Assembly (NCBI GenBank): GCA_025024175.1
Contig: QCXZ01000137.1
Location: 71,486,680-71,550,679 of the forward strand
Length of the DNA stretch: 64,000 nt
Direction of reading: 5' to 3'
Origin: Rhyzopertha dominica
Lineage: Eukaryota; Arthropoda; Insecta; Coleoptera; Bostrichidae
The notes below the pieces were generated by a model. The model saw only the letters and a list, made by a program, of their open reading frames with translations. It was not told where the DNA came from and did not search any database. Position 1 is the stretch's first letter; each line of letters opens with the position of its first letter. The translations under genes and the position numbers were made by a program. Positions 1 through 11,164 of the stretch are shown here, piece after piece.

Positions 1-104
1 ATCAAAAATAGGTTGCATAATATAAAGGGGAAGATAAGTTTCTGCGAGCACTTGTAAAATATTGATTAGATGATTTTACAAGATCAACGCTGTTGTTTAT
101 TACT

Positions 105-575
105 ACTTGGGAATTGGGGTTCTAAAATGCATGGACGCTGATCAAAAGTTTGTTCGCGTTACTCTTTAAACCTTTTGGATCGCATTCTTACTAGGGGCTA
201 AACATGGACTTACCACTATGACCCAGAAACTAGAGAACAATTTAAACAGTGGAAGCTTTCCGGTTCCCCACGACCCAAAAATTTCTATGCTCAAAAGTCT
301 GCTGACAAAGTTCTTGCTTCTATTTTCTGGGATAAAGATGGGATAATTCTGTTAAATTTCCTGGAATAATGTAGAACTGTCACGGGATCATATTGTAGTG
401 AGTTGCTAACTAAACTACGCGAAAGAGTTGTGGAAAAACGACGCGGAAAACTGCTAAAGGTGTGTTCTACTTGCAAGATAACGGCTCTCATCACAAATCG
501 TTTACTGGATTGCAAAAAGTTGGTGAAATTACATGGGAGAATAGGAGGACAGATGCCTTCAGACTTCAGAGCCAT
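105..575 (+). pseudogene. mariner transposase relic (copy A)
   Basis: Conceptual translation with several stops and frame changes gives mariner landmarks in order: a degraded 'LLDRIL..TWTYHYDPETREQ' block near 170-240, 'FKQWK' just after it, 'SELLTKLRERVVEKRRGK' around 397-452, and a degraded 'YLQDNGSHHKS' (second catalytic Asp region) near 468-505. The N-terminal DNA-binding part is not visible and may lie left of the window. The copy is dead. A second copy at 7330-7815 carries the same HYDPET block. Confidence 0.8.
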
Positions 576-695
576 CATTTTATTTCATCGTTGATGAAAT
601 TGGTTTGAATCAACCTCCCTAGTTTCCTGTTTTAGTACCGTGAGACTAGGATGCCTTCTGTTTGTTTGCCATAATTTTTTAGAGGCGTGTGATCA

Positions 696-1465
696 TGATT
701 TAGCAGGATTCGAAAAAACCCAACGCGCTTGGGCCCATGGGGGTTTAATCGGTTTTTTCGGGGATTTTCGGGTTTTTCTGGGCCAGTCGGTAACTATCAT
801 ATTTGCTGCTATAAATCATTCATGCATTCAGGGCGCTTATGGAAATTATCGATTAAATCAATTTGCCGCCTCTCAAGAAAGTGACGCATACTCGTCATCT
901 GTCGATTTTTGATTTTTTTTAATGTGAATTATTTGATATATTTTAAAATCCCTGGGAGTGTGTATTTTCAACATATTCTGCAGTGTTTTGTGGTATAATT
1001 AACTTTAAGGTTGCAGAAAGCTCATATTTCGGAGATGTGATGTGACATTGATTTGCAACCTTTACTACTATCGCCGCGCATATTGTAGCTTGGCAATAGT
1101 TACAAAAAGGCGGCACAAAGAATTCAGAATTCAGCGCCGCCCGCGTTGCGTGAATCATTTATAGAAACCCTGTATTGGAACTTTTCGATTTTTCTCATGT
1201 ATTTTATACTTCATTCCAGAAGTATTGATTTATTTTGATTCTGTTTGATATTTGAGTGCAATGTCTGTTGTTACTTTCACAGTTTATTTTTTGTTGCCTG
1301 TAATACAATATATGTTTTTGAATTCAAATTTTAAGTTATGTATGCACTTATCTCCATTCAGTCATATTGTAAAACCTACATATTTTTTAAAACCCCAATG
1401 GGTTTGGGTTTTTCAAGTGGGCCCAACCCGAAAAACCCCAGTTTTATGCGAACCCTGTGATTTAG
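696..1465. mobile_element. non-autonomous hAT-type element with perfect 8-bp target duplication
   Basis: The element runs from 704 (CAGGATTCG...) to 1457 (...CGAACCCTG). Its ends are imperfect inverted repeats rich in CAGGGTTCG / GGTTTTTCGGG / TTGGGCCCA motifs. It is flanked on both sides by the identical octamer TGATTTAG (696-703 and 1458-1465), the target-site size of hAT transposases. No transposase is visible inside; the interior is occupied by another nested element at 809-1174. Confidence 0.8.
809..1174 (-). mobile_element. MITE family 1, copy 1 (nested in the hAT-type element)
   Basis: About 366 bp bounded by inverted ends CTATAAATCATTCATGCA (809-826) and TGCGTGAATCATTTATAG (1147-1164) followed by AAACCCTGTA. 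The reverse complement aligns along its length with 24646-25335 in flippase intron 2, so this is a repeated family. The left end lacks the outermost CAGG bases kept by copy 2. No coding capacity is seen. Confidence 0.8.
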
Positions 1466-2405
1466 TTGAGTCCTTTTAGGTACTCATTCGATTCCGTGTT
1501 AAATGTTTCTGGCCAAAATCAGGGGACTTGTGATAGAAGTGAGACTGAATTGAATATTTGTATTGTATTGCGTCTTAAAATTTTAGATGGAGAAATTGTG
1601 ATAGTTTTTTTTATGTTTGGTTAATAATATTAAAATGACATCTTAATTGGTAGTAGAGGTAGGTGGCCTGTATAGGTTATTAGTCTTTCATCAGGAACCT
1701 ATTTTTTACGCTCATAATACACTTTGAATCTTGTAAGGTCAGTTTTATATTCGTGCCGTAAAAAACGACGATTGTGGCAATAGTTTCCGTAAATTTGATC
1801 GTGAGCCCTTCAAACTAGTTCTAAAAGCATTCGACGTAGGAAATACGAGCAACTATCGTTTCATTAAAGGCAGTGCGGATTGCGTGACTTGCGTGAGTAA
1901 AATCTTGAGGCTTTTGGCTTAATTTTAATAGTAAGAAATCGACGTAGGTTGTTACACGATCATGCGGCCCTAACTACATGTTGCATGTTCCTATTGATGT
2001 GACGTGAAGGGCCTAGTTCAAAGACTAACTTGCGCTACCTATCTGCGTAGGCGAGACCATTAGTTTACCGTTTGTCAAGGAGATCGGAGAACAGAAGGAT
2101 AATCATATGATTATATCGATTCTTCAGACACGTGTATTAAATGTTACAGAATGGATTCTTTTTGCTTGACGCTTGAGATAATATTCTCGTAGAAAGGCAA
2201 AACTGTCTTGGTGAATATTGGTTTTTGAAAATGTTCAAACTGTATGTGCTTCTGAAAGGGATCTATACTTGAACGATTCTTGTTTATTTAACTAATCTTA
2301 ATTTTGTTTGCGTTATAATCTCAAAATAAGGTAAAATGTGTTTTAGAGCTAGTAGGATTTAGTGGAATTACATCACAATTAAGTCAACTAAAACCTAAAA
2401 ACGTA
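1466..2405. other. gene-free stretch
   Basis: AT-rich sequence with no recognisable exon, RNA or transposon protein on either strand. Confidence 0.5.
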
Positions 2406-2410
2406 CAATG

Positions 2411-2600
2411 AGCAAAGCCGTATTTAGTGGTTAGCATCATTGACTAGCAATCAAAAGGTCCCGGGTTTGATTCCCGGTCAAAGCTGGCAATACTTTTTCA
2501 ATAACATATATTGGCCTACTAACCCAATAACCTTCGCTAATACTTATTCAGGTATTAATTAACTTTGATTATAAAAACCTAAAGTTTTCATCATTTGATG
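2411..2600 (+). repeat. tRNA-derived SINE-like repeat
   Basis: The segment carries a box A-like TTAGTGGTTAGCAT (about 2427-2440) and a box B-like GGGTTTGATTCCC near 2463-2475 in a T-arm hairpin (CCGGGTTTGATTCCCGG). A body beginning GCTGGCAATACTTTTTC follows. The body and the tail motif ATTCAGG..TTAATTAACTTT recur at 34491-34620 in flippase intron 6, so it is a family and not a single tRNA. The D- and anticodon-arms do not fold as a functional tRNA. Confidence 0.65.
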
Positions 2601-5600
2601 TTTGAATAGCAAATTCGTTGCTCTGAGATGCATTCTTGCTGTATACGTGAACATCATAATGTTCGGAGGAACCCAGTGATTAGCGACTTTTTTCTATGGT
2701 CTCTATTTACTTATCCATATACCTAATAGCTACAGTAGATGATTTCCAACCAATTTCAGTTGACAGTCATTCTTTTATTGACTCTCTTTACTGCGCTCAA
2801 CCAGGCAAGTCAAAGTTGACCTGTTAATTTATGATATTTTAGGTGTTAAGCTTTCGATTTATTTTTATATCTAAATATCAAGGCCTACGATGTTTCTTAT
2901 CGTTTGGTATTTGAGGAAAGTGAGATTAAAACTAAGGAGCAACATTGTGGAACTCTGATGATGATTGATAAACGAATCGAAAGTTTGGCAGGAAAACTGA
3001 ATGTATTTTAGTTAAAACTGCATATGCGGTAGATCCTATGAAATCTAAAAAAATCCATAGGGAATGTCAGATTATAATCTAATAGCTATTAAGCTTACAA
3101 TAAAATAACGTGTATGTCTTATTTTCTGCCAATATCAAAGAGTTGTGGCGTTGATTGCAGCACTTGTATGGGAACAATGCTGGAGTATATTACCGCTTAT
3201 GTCAACAGCAGAATCAGTAGCTTTCCCTTCTGTTGATAAATTAGTGAAAAGCCCGTATTTTAGCCAACATTTATATGTAGATGCTCACACATACGTATTT
3301 TATGGGGGTTGGCCTATTAACAAAAGAATTTTGCAAAAGATAAAGATTGTGCCGGTTTCTCTTCTCTATTTTTAAGGTGTTCCCGTAGTTGATTTTAGCT
3401 AACATCAACTTTAACAAAGAGAAGACAAACTGGCTCACTATCTCACTATGTCACATTTTGTTTGTTGTCAAGATCTTCAGCGCATAGTATGATATTTACT
3501 TGCATCATTTGTTTGTGTCTGATCACAGTGCTTCTGTCGTTTAAGCCTTTTCAAATAAATAAAAACTATAAATAAAATGATGCTGTTAAATTACCATTGC
3601 CAATTTGATTGCCATTTCTACAGTACGTTCATTATATACTATTCTCCAAAGTGTGGAATTTAAAACTATTCTATGTTTAACGTTTAATGACGATGAATAT
3701 GATTGTCAAATTTATAGATATTGTGTATTGGTTATACAGTCTCGGTCACTTTTCTTATACACATTTTCTCTACTACGTTGTGTAGATCTCCAAATAAATT
3801 AAGCGTTTAAATTGTTGTAGAAAAATTAGAATGTTTAACGGTATTAGTCATGTAAATATATACATGGGGCTATAAAATACATTCTTCACTGTCTGAAAAA
3901 ATAGCATTTGGTTGATTGCACCCAATAATTATTAGAACATTGCAGTAGTATAGACTAAATGAATGGAAATTCCATAGCAATAACAATTTTCAAATAATTA
4001 TTGCTGTGTAATATTTGTATTAATTGTTCGAAAACTTCTTACAGTATATAACACATAATAACTTTTAATTTGGGCTTGTTTATAGGATTTAATTATAGTG
4101 CATGTGTCGCAATTCATAGACGGATTTAAATAATAAAGTGCAAGTCACAAATCGGCCTGCGTTACTATCATAAACGCTTGCGTAGTTGATTGTATACATG
4201 TTTCCATTCATTCAAATATATCTATATATTTTGTTCTAACTACTTCTTGCATTTGTGTATTTCCTACTGGACGTTTGTATTCGTGATCTACAGCAATTAG
4301 GGATATTTTCGTTTTCCAAAAACAACGTCATTGCTGTTACGTCTGGTTTCTGTTCTAATTAAACCAATTAGGCCACAATAATTTATAAATTTTAAATGCG
4401 TATTTCGGCGCTAAGCTGCCGTCTTCAGTATACAAGATAAAGGAAGCGTCTTCTTAAAATCATTGGCTACATTTAACTGGAGGGTATTGCCCACACAAAA
4501 TTTTCGGTGGAAGTTACTTATTATTTATACTATACGCATTTTACGCTTGATTGAATCACTTGTCTGACTAGTTCGAATAAGTTTTTATATTTCTAACGGA
4601 TTGAGTGCCGTATTGTTAGGAAGTTGTTTTAATACTTTTAAGTTTTTTTTAAGTTATAAGGTGTGCGACATTTATGGGCGGTAAGAGCCAGTTTTAAACG
4701 AAATATTTTCAAGATGCTTTGTAATCCTTAGGTAAACCTGAAATAAAAGAGATTTTTCACATATCTGGTGGCGTTTGTGTTTTCTTGCTACCAATGCATC
4801 TAAAAACGTTCTTTTTTCCTGTTGTGAGATTAAAGCTCGCGAAACAAGAAATTAGGCTTTCCAAAAAGATTATGGCCGTAATGCTGTCATATACAAAAAT
4901 CACTTGTTTCCTTGTTTAAAATATTTTAGTATAAAAGGGAAAAGACTTGTTCGCATTCCAATCCCCATCATTACTCTGGAAACTGTTCAGGGACATGTAT
5001 AAAGGAAATTTTGATTTTATGAGTGTTAACAGGCTGCAGTTCCTCAATATATTTTATTCATCTATAGGTACACTAGAAAATAACGAATAGCAAATGAGAC
5101 GAGTAACTCACTCACGTTCTTAATTCTATCAATAAACTAGAAAATTTTTAACCAAAAGGTAAGCTCACTGGTTAACCATTTCGATAGTAAGAAAAGTGTT
5201 AACAACATTTATAAAATCAAAATTGATTGATAATTTCAATTAGAATCATAATACACTCAGCTTGTACTTTATTTGCTGTTTCTAAATTTGAAATTTTTTA
5301 TACTGACATCATATTTAATACTGGAAATTTACTTACACAAATAAAAATCTGTTTACTCTCATTATTAATTACGAGACCTTGAACTTAGTTACTATGTCAA
5401 CTATAATGTAAACTGCGTGTCAGCCTAAAGAATCAAAATTTATTTTAATGTTGTGGCTTTAAAACACAACTCGTGTGGCTGAATCGTGATTAGTTCACTG
5501 ATAATGCAGTTAAAAAAATGTTTTGTTTTTAAGGTTTCATCGGATCAGATTACGCGGTCTGTCTTACAATCCGATGTAAACCATCGGTGTTAAAAAATTC

Positions 5601-7325
5601 TATCCTGCGAAATAATGCCATAATAACTCGTGTTTCTTCTTTAGGCAGCGCAGTGAAAGGTATTATGCAAATGCGATGGAAATGGACTAATGACACTAAT
5701 TAAAATGGAGATCAAAACAACACTTAATTGTTTTGTTATGTAAATTTTGTGAATCATCATCGGTTAAGATTTGACGAAACATCAACAAGCTTCGACTCCG
5801 ACTTTGAAGTTAATATGGTGTTCTTTTTACGACTCACATGCGTCGTAAAAAGAAATGGGTTTGGATGTTTTTATGGTAATTTTAGGCTTGCAGCACGTAC
5901 ATTATTTAGTTTTACTAGCGGAACTAAACGAAATCGATCTGAACTTTTGGTTCTGTTTTCAGGTTTTCGAAAATTTCGTGTTTAGGGTTTACATGTGCCA
6001 CATTTAATTTGGTTTAAATCATAACTGTGCTATGGGCTAGGGTTTATTAACCATTATATATTTTGTTAAACCATTACCTAGATTGAACAATTCATACTAT
6101 ATTATATCTGTCGAAATAATAATTAACATCTAAGCCACAGAGCATTTGTTTATAAAATGGTGTGAATTCTTTGTTCACATTTTTGTTTTGGGTGTAGTTG
6201 TTCAACAGTTTTAACCATTTGTAGTGATATTTATTTATGATTATAATTCCGTCCCAAAGGTTGCCCGTCTTCCTATATTATGGTTAAGTGGTCTTGTCAA
6301 AGTGCATCTTTGATGATACTTTATTTATTTTTTATTTTTATTTATTACCTATGCGTAGATTATTTTCTAGTAAAAACCAAATGGTTTAAAGTTTTTCCAC
6401 AAACCTTGTGACACTCCTTGATTATATACGTTTAGTAGACGACGGTTTACATATATACTTTGTATCTTTTCTTTTAATTTATTGACAAGGGAACTAGGAC
6501 CTTTGTTTATAATAAAAACTAAATTATAATTGGATGGTCACACTTCAAAATACCTATAAAATAATATGCGATATTAATAATGCGAAGAAAACTACTATAG
6601 AACAAGGATACAAAATCTAAAGCTGCCCGCATTGTAGAGTAAGTCATGGTGCATATCTTTTATATTAAAAAAAGGAAAGTCCGTAGTGTCCAAGGTCACC
6701 AACGAAGCAGTAAAATCCCACATAACCCTGGTGTTTACCCCACATTCTTTCAGCGTCCCAGAAAATGCATGCTGACGTACCCTTGACCAACTAACAGACT
6801 TTCAACCTAGCCGCCGCAGTTTATAAGTAAATGCCTCTGTTTTACGTTGTTTTAAAGAAGTAAACAAGTCAGGCTTGATCCAGTTTGATGCTGCTGTTTC
6901 CACTGGATAAATTCATGGAAGTGAAGTTGTTTTAGTCTCCTGGACATGACAGAATCAATTCCGTATATAATGTACATAGGTACATTCCCGTCTAATAATG
7001 TTTCGAGACTACATAATTTGTTCAGAAACCTCTCTCTGTTTGTATGTAGTGCATAAGGTATAAATAATCCATGCTTCCTTTTCCCTTTCGCACAATAACA
7101 AGGGCACATTAATATCTAATTGGTCTAGACACTTTCCAGTAAAAGAATTTAATTTAGTTGCTATGGTAACAACTGTAATGTTTTATAAATAAGCTTTAAA
7201 GATTGACATCCAAAACTGTTAATTATCGACAACTACAACTAACTTTCTTATCTATGATTATCGAAAACGTCATATCTGAGAAAAAGCTAAATTTTGATAA
7301 AAACTAGTTTTGGTCAGTTACGGGA
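2601..7325. other. gene-free stretch
   Basis: No supported gene. Open frames such as 3145-3375, 5728-5985 and 6852-7109 (-) resemble no family I recognise and have no splice or start context that argues for them. A CTGAAGA-hairpin-GAAA motif on the - strand at 4392-4426 is discussed as a finding. Confidence 0.5.
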
Positions 7326-7329
7326 CAAA

Positions 7330-7815
7330 GAAATTCTTGTTATGGTGGAAACCTTAGGTGTTAAAAACTGGGTTGTGGAATTTGATGGAGGAAGACCAGA
7401 TATCAAAGATTAGCACAGCTCAGGAAGACCAATTTCTATGACCACTCCGGAAAATATTGATTCTATCCTTATGATTTTAGAAGACCGACGAATTGGATTC
7501 ATACAAATAGCAAAAACATTCAACATTCCCAACGAACGTGTGTTTATTTTTTTGTCACGATTTGGGAATGAGAAAGGTTTCGGCCAAATGGATTTCGAAA
7601 TGCTTGAACGCTGATAAGATGCACGTGACAATGTCGAAGGAAATGTGCCGTGGTTTTGAAGATTCCTCCAACCTTATGGATCGCATTGTTACTATTGACA
7701 AAACATGGATCAAACACTATGACCCAGAGACTAAAAAACAATCTAAACAGTGGAAGCAAAAAGATCCGTGTTCAAAACAAAGAAGGAGTAGTCCTACAAA
7801 TATTGTTAATTGGTC
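7330..7815 (+). pseudogene. mariner transposase relic (copy B)
   Basis: Broken translation follows mariner order: 'SSGRPISMTTPENIDSI', 'EDRRIGFIQIAKTFNI' (helix-turn-helix region), a degraded block equivalent to LGMRKVSAKW around 7565-7590, then 'LMDRIVTIDKTWIKHYDPET' near 7674-7732. The expected first catalytic Asp of the D-E-T-W block is present in 'IDKTW'. Frame changes and at least one stop near 7411 make it non-functional. The C-terminal catalytic part is missing; the sequence passes into a Penelope-like relic. Confidence 0.8.
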
Positions 7816-7952
7816 CATTTATTAAAAGTGGATATTTAGTTATGTTACTTTTGAAAGATTAAACTCCACCAAGTACAAACTTTATCCACTTTATTTACAA
7901 ACGAATTGGCAAAGCGCTTTCAGCTACTACTAGCCATCGTCAGTCTTGACTT

Positions 7953-7970
7953 TATTAATTAATTAATTAA
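7953..7970. repeat. TTAA tetranucleotide run
   Basis: Four to five tandem TTAA/AATT units sit between the mariner relic and the Penelope-like relic. Confidence 0.7.
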
Positions 7971-7979
7971 ATATAATTT

Positions 7980-8560
7980 TTTCCAGAGGAGACAAAGGTA
8001 ATTGTTTAGTTATTTTAGTTAAGAACGATTATTTAAATAAAGTTGTTAACTTCTTGAACAGTGGAACGGTTGAGACTATTAAATNTTAAGAACAAATTAA
8101 AATAATTTTTAGACAAAGTTGAACCAACATTAAAATTATTTAACTGTACTAAGTCAAAATTATTGTCTATGAACCCATTAACCAAGGTTTTATGGACTAC
8201 CTCAATACATAAAGATAACTGTCATATCAGACCTGTGGTTTGTTACGTAAATTTCCCATGTTATAATTTAGCTAAATGGTTAAACTTGATCCTCATGAAG
8301 TTTTGAATTTAGGAAATTCTTTTGCTATTAAAATTTCAATAGACTTGACCAATAACTTAAGAATTTCAAAATTCCCCAAAACTCTTTCCTTGTCAGTTTC
8401 GATGTCAATAATTTATTTCTTTCAATTGCTCTAAAAGCCTGTCTAAAAATATTAAACAATCTGCTTTTAAATTGTAACTTACACACAAAAAGTTCGGGTT
8501 TAGCAATGGGTTTGTCTCTTAGCTCATGTTTAGCAAAACTTTTTGTGAATAACTGTGTTC
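7980..8560 (+). pseudogene. Penelope-like element reverse transcriptase relic
   Basis: Translation in shifting frames yields blocks typical of Penelope-like reverse transcriptases: 'RGDKGNCLVILVKNDYLNK' with 'VVNFLNSGTVETI' (about 7988-8083), 'SIHKDNCHIRPVV' with 'CYVNFPCYNLAKWL' (about 8202-8285), 'VSFDVNNLFLSI' containing the first catalytic Asp box (about 8394-8430), and 'SSGLAMGLSLSSCLAKLF' (about 8490-8545). The later FADD-type box and GIY-YIG nuclease are absent. The relic stops abruptly at a GC-rich block. Non-LTR elements were considered, but the PxIHK-like and GxAMG blocks fit Penelope better. Confidence 0.75.
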
Positions 8561-8725
8561 AGTCTGTGTTCGTTCGGAGACGGCTACGTCCACTATGAAC
8601 TTGGCTCTGAAGACGCTCAATACAGCAGTGGGCGAAACGTTCAGCGAAGAGGAAATCGCGACGACCACGGCCAACCACCCCAGAAGTATCTACCGGTATG
8701 GGCTCCGACTATGAAAGCTTTAATC
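8561..8725. other. GC-rich island, possible isolated exon or inserted fragment
   Basis: About 160 bp is clearly more GC- and CpG-rich than its surroundings and open in more than one frame. One + frame reads '..STMNLALKTLNTAVGETF' then 'SEEEIATTTANHPRSIYR', followed by GTATGG, which could be a splice donor. I recognise no protein family. It could be an exon of an unseen gene, a processed fragment or non-coding sequence. Confidence 0.3.
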
Positions 8726-9299
8726 ACTATGACAGTAGTATTTGTTAGAAAAAATTATACCGTTTTAGCGAATATACGATTTTAACATATGCAATCTACC
8801 AATATTTGCTCTAAATTCATATTTAATTTCAATGGTACTGACGCTGTCGTATTTGACTTCCTTCAAAACAGCAAATCTAAAACAAAAATCATTTTAGTTT
8901 ATGGATCAGAAACCAATGTTTCCCTGTTCGCAAATGTTCACACCATGCATAATAGCTAATAAAACTCTTGGCAGTATTTATGCTTTTACCACATCAAAAA
9001 CTATAACAGATATAGATTTGAAAAAATAACTTAGAGGGAACTCTGATTCGTCTTCTTTCTTGCTGTTTTGTTATTGGTGGTTTCTGTATACTGTAATGGA
9101 AAACTATAGGGTCGAGGGGGACTTTACCATTATCAGTTTTCATTCCAGGAAACTTAATTTGTACTACTAATGTTTGTTAACAAAACATGGAACTTTTATT
9201 TCGTTTTCAGGGCAGGGTAGACCTATTTGATATTATATTTAATAAATAAGACAAGTATTATTTCTTGATTCTTTACTAATATGTAGCCTAACAAAGAAG

Positions 9300-10850
9300 A
9301 CAATAAATTTGGGGAAGAATATCTTTATTTCTCTACATACCTATTTCCCTTCTACCTTCATAAAGTCTTCCCAGCGATATTTATTGGTTTTGATACATTT
9401 TCCTTTTTGTAGTGAGAATCGTCTAGCTCTTCAAAATAGTCGTCGTCTGTACAATCCACTTCATTATTGGCAAATCTTAGTCCACATAGCCAATTTTTTT
9501 AAGTTTGGAAACATTCTGGCTAATAGCCATAACAGATTTGTGAACTGGTTAATTGTCTTGATGGAACAAAACTCCCTTTTTGTCAAATGCGACCGTCTTT
9601 TCTTAATTTCATCGCTGAAATAACAATACTCGCCGTTGATTGGTTTTTCTTTCATCGCCATCGCTGACCTTGTAGAACAAACTGTCTTGACAATTTTTGT
9701 AGCCGATTCTCCCACTTTTAGTCCATTGTTTTGACTATTACTTTTGTCCAATTATTGATTCCCGTTCCATTTTCAGCAACTATGCAATATACAGCACTTT
9801 TGATGCTTACCATGTCTGCTGGCTCCCGCACTTCCAATAAACGGTCATCCAGTAGGTACATTTTGTGAAGCCTTTCAGATAAAAGTATTGTATCACATAA
9901 CGATGACCATTTTTCAGTGCGTACAAATTCACTTAAAGGGTTCACTATTAATGGCTCCTAAATAAATACTAAACAACGCAGCGTCGTCAAACTTTCTGTG
10001 ATTGTCTTTTTTTTCAACAACGGCCATCTGTACATTAGGTGGAGTATTTTTTGGACTAACTAAATAAATAAATGTGTAATTGGAGTACCAAACAAAAAGA
10101 CATATACAGTGTTTCATAACATGTATGAGACTGAAGAACGAATTCTTTATAAATCATTTAAAGGTTGTGATATTTTAACGCAACTTCAACAATAACTTGA
10201 TTTTAAATCCCATTAATATTTGATGGCAACTACAAGTTTCCAGAAATTAATTGCTTTATGCATATTTTATAGCACCCTAGGTTAAGGTCAGGAGGAACTG
10301 TACAACTGGCTTGCCGTAGACTCGTATAGTGGATGGGTTTAAAAATTCATGAAAGCAATAGTTTATGCCACATCCAACCGATCGATTGCGGGCGGTTCAT
10401 TTTCAGCAGGTAAATACGTTTTTAAGTATCGCTTAATTTATGTATGATGGAAGATCAGTTTCCGTTATGATCGATTTCATTATCGGCCCATCAACAGCAA
10501 TAAACCAAGTACATATACGTAAACAAACCTACTGTTGAATCGGATTGTGCGTTTAGTCTAACCGTTATCGATTATTCGGTAGCTTGTACCGTGAATACTA
10601 TTAAATAACGCTGAATTTGTGAAGCGAATCCATTTTGTTTTGCTGATATGATCGATGGTCGTTTATTTTTAATTCGGGACGGCATTCTGTCAAAATAGAA
10701 AACGACCCTTTCAATAACTGCGGCTCGTTGCATGACAAGGAAACTTGCAGCCGGATGCTTTTATCAGAAGTAGATGGGTGTGTTTCGGGATTGGAAGAAA
10801 CTTCGCTATTATGTGTAATTTCACAAATGTGTATATTCAACTGGCTCATT
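9300..10850 (-). other. decayed coding-like block, unassigned
   Basis: Several - strand frames in series (10601-10849, 9929-10117, 9718-9945, 9464-9751, and acidic 'EVDCTDDDYFEELDD' near 9420-9465) have protein-like composition but are separated by stops. This suggests one old, inactivated coding sequence read right to left, probably a DNA transposon. No catalytic motif could be identified, so no family is assigned. Confidence 0.3.
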
Positions 10851-11164
10851 TACGACTTTATGGATCAGATACGGTTTGGAAGATAAAAAGTTTTATTTGT
10901 TCTCATATCTGATATCTGTCTAATTCTAAGAGTGAAAAATCAAAACCAAATAAACTCCTGGGCAAAAATAACCCATCACTTTATTAAACTTAAATATAAC
11001 AATAAAACAACAACAAAATTAAAGCGTACTCTAGTAGAAACTTACAAATAAAATTTATACAATAGTCTCGTTTATCTGGCAGCCATAATTTAATTTAGAT
11101 TATTGGCACTAGTGTTTTATTAAAAATGAGTCAGGTGTGGAAACAAAACGTCATTAAAAAATCT

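Noticed and set aside
2411..2490. Functional tRNA gene
   Set aside because: A T-arm-like hairpin and box A/B-like motifs exist, but the anticodon and D arms do not fold well and the downstream body recurs elsewhere, so a SINE is the better explanation.
3145..3375. 76-codon + strand frame
   Set aside because: No homology recognised, no splice or promoter context, ordinary for AT-rich intergenic DNA.
5533..5571. CATCGGAT...ATCCGATG inverted repeat
   Set aside because: Eight-bp arms with a 23-bp loop; short enough to arise by chance and tied to no gene.
6852..7109. 85-codon - strand frame
   Set aside because: Composition is plausible but there is no family match or supporting signal.
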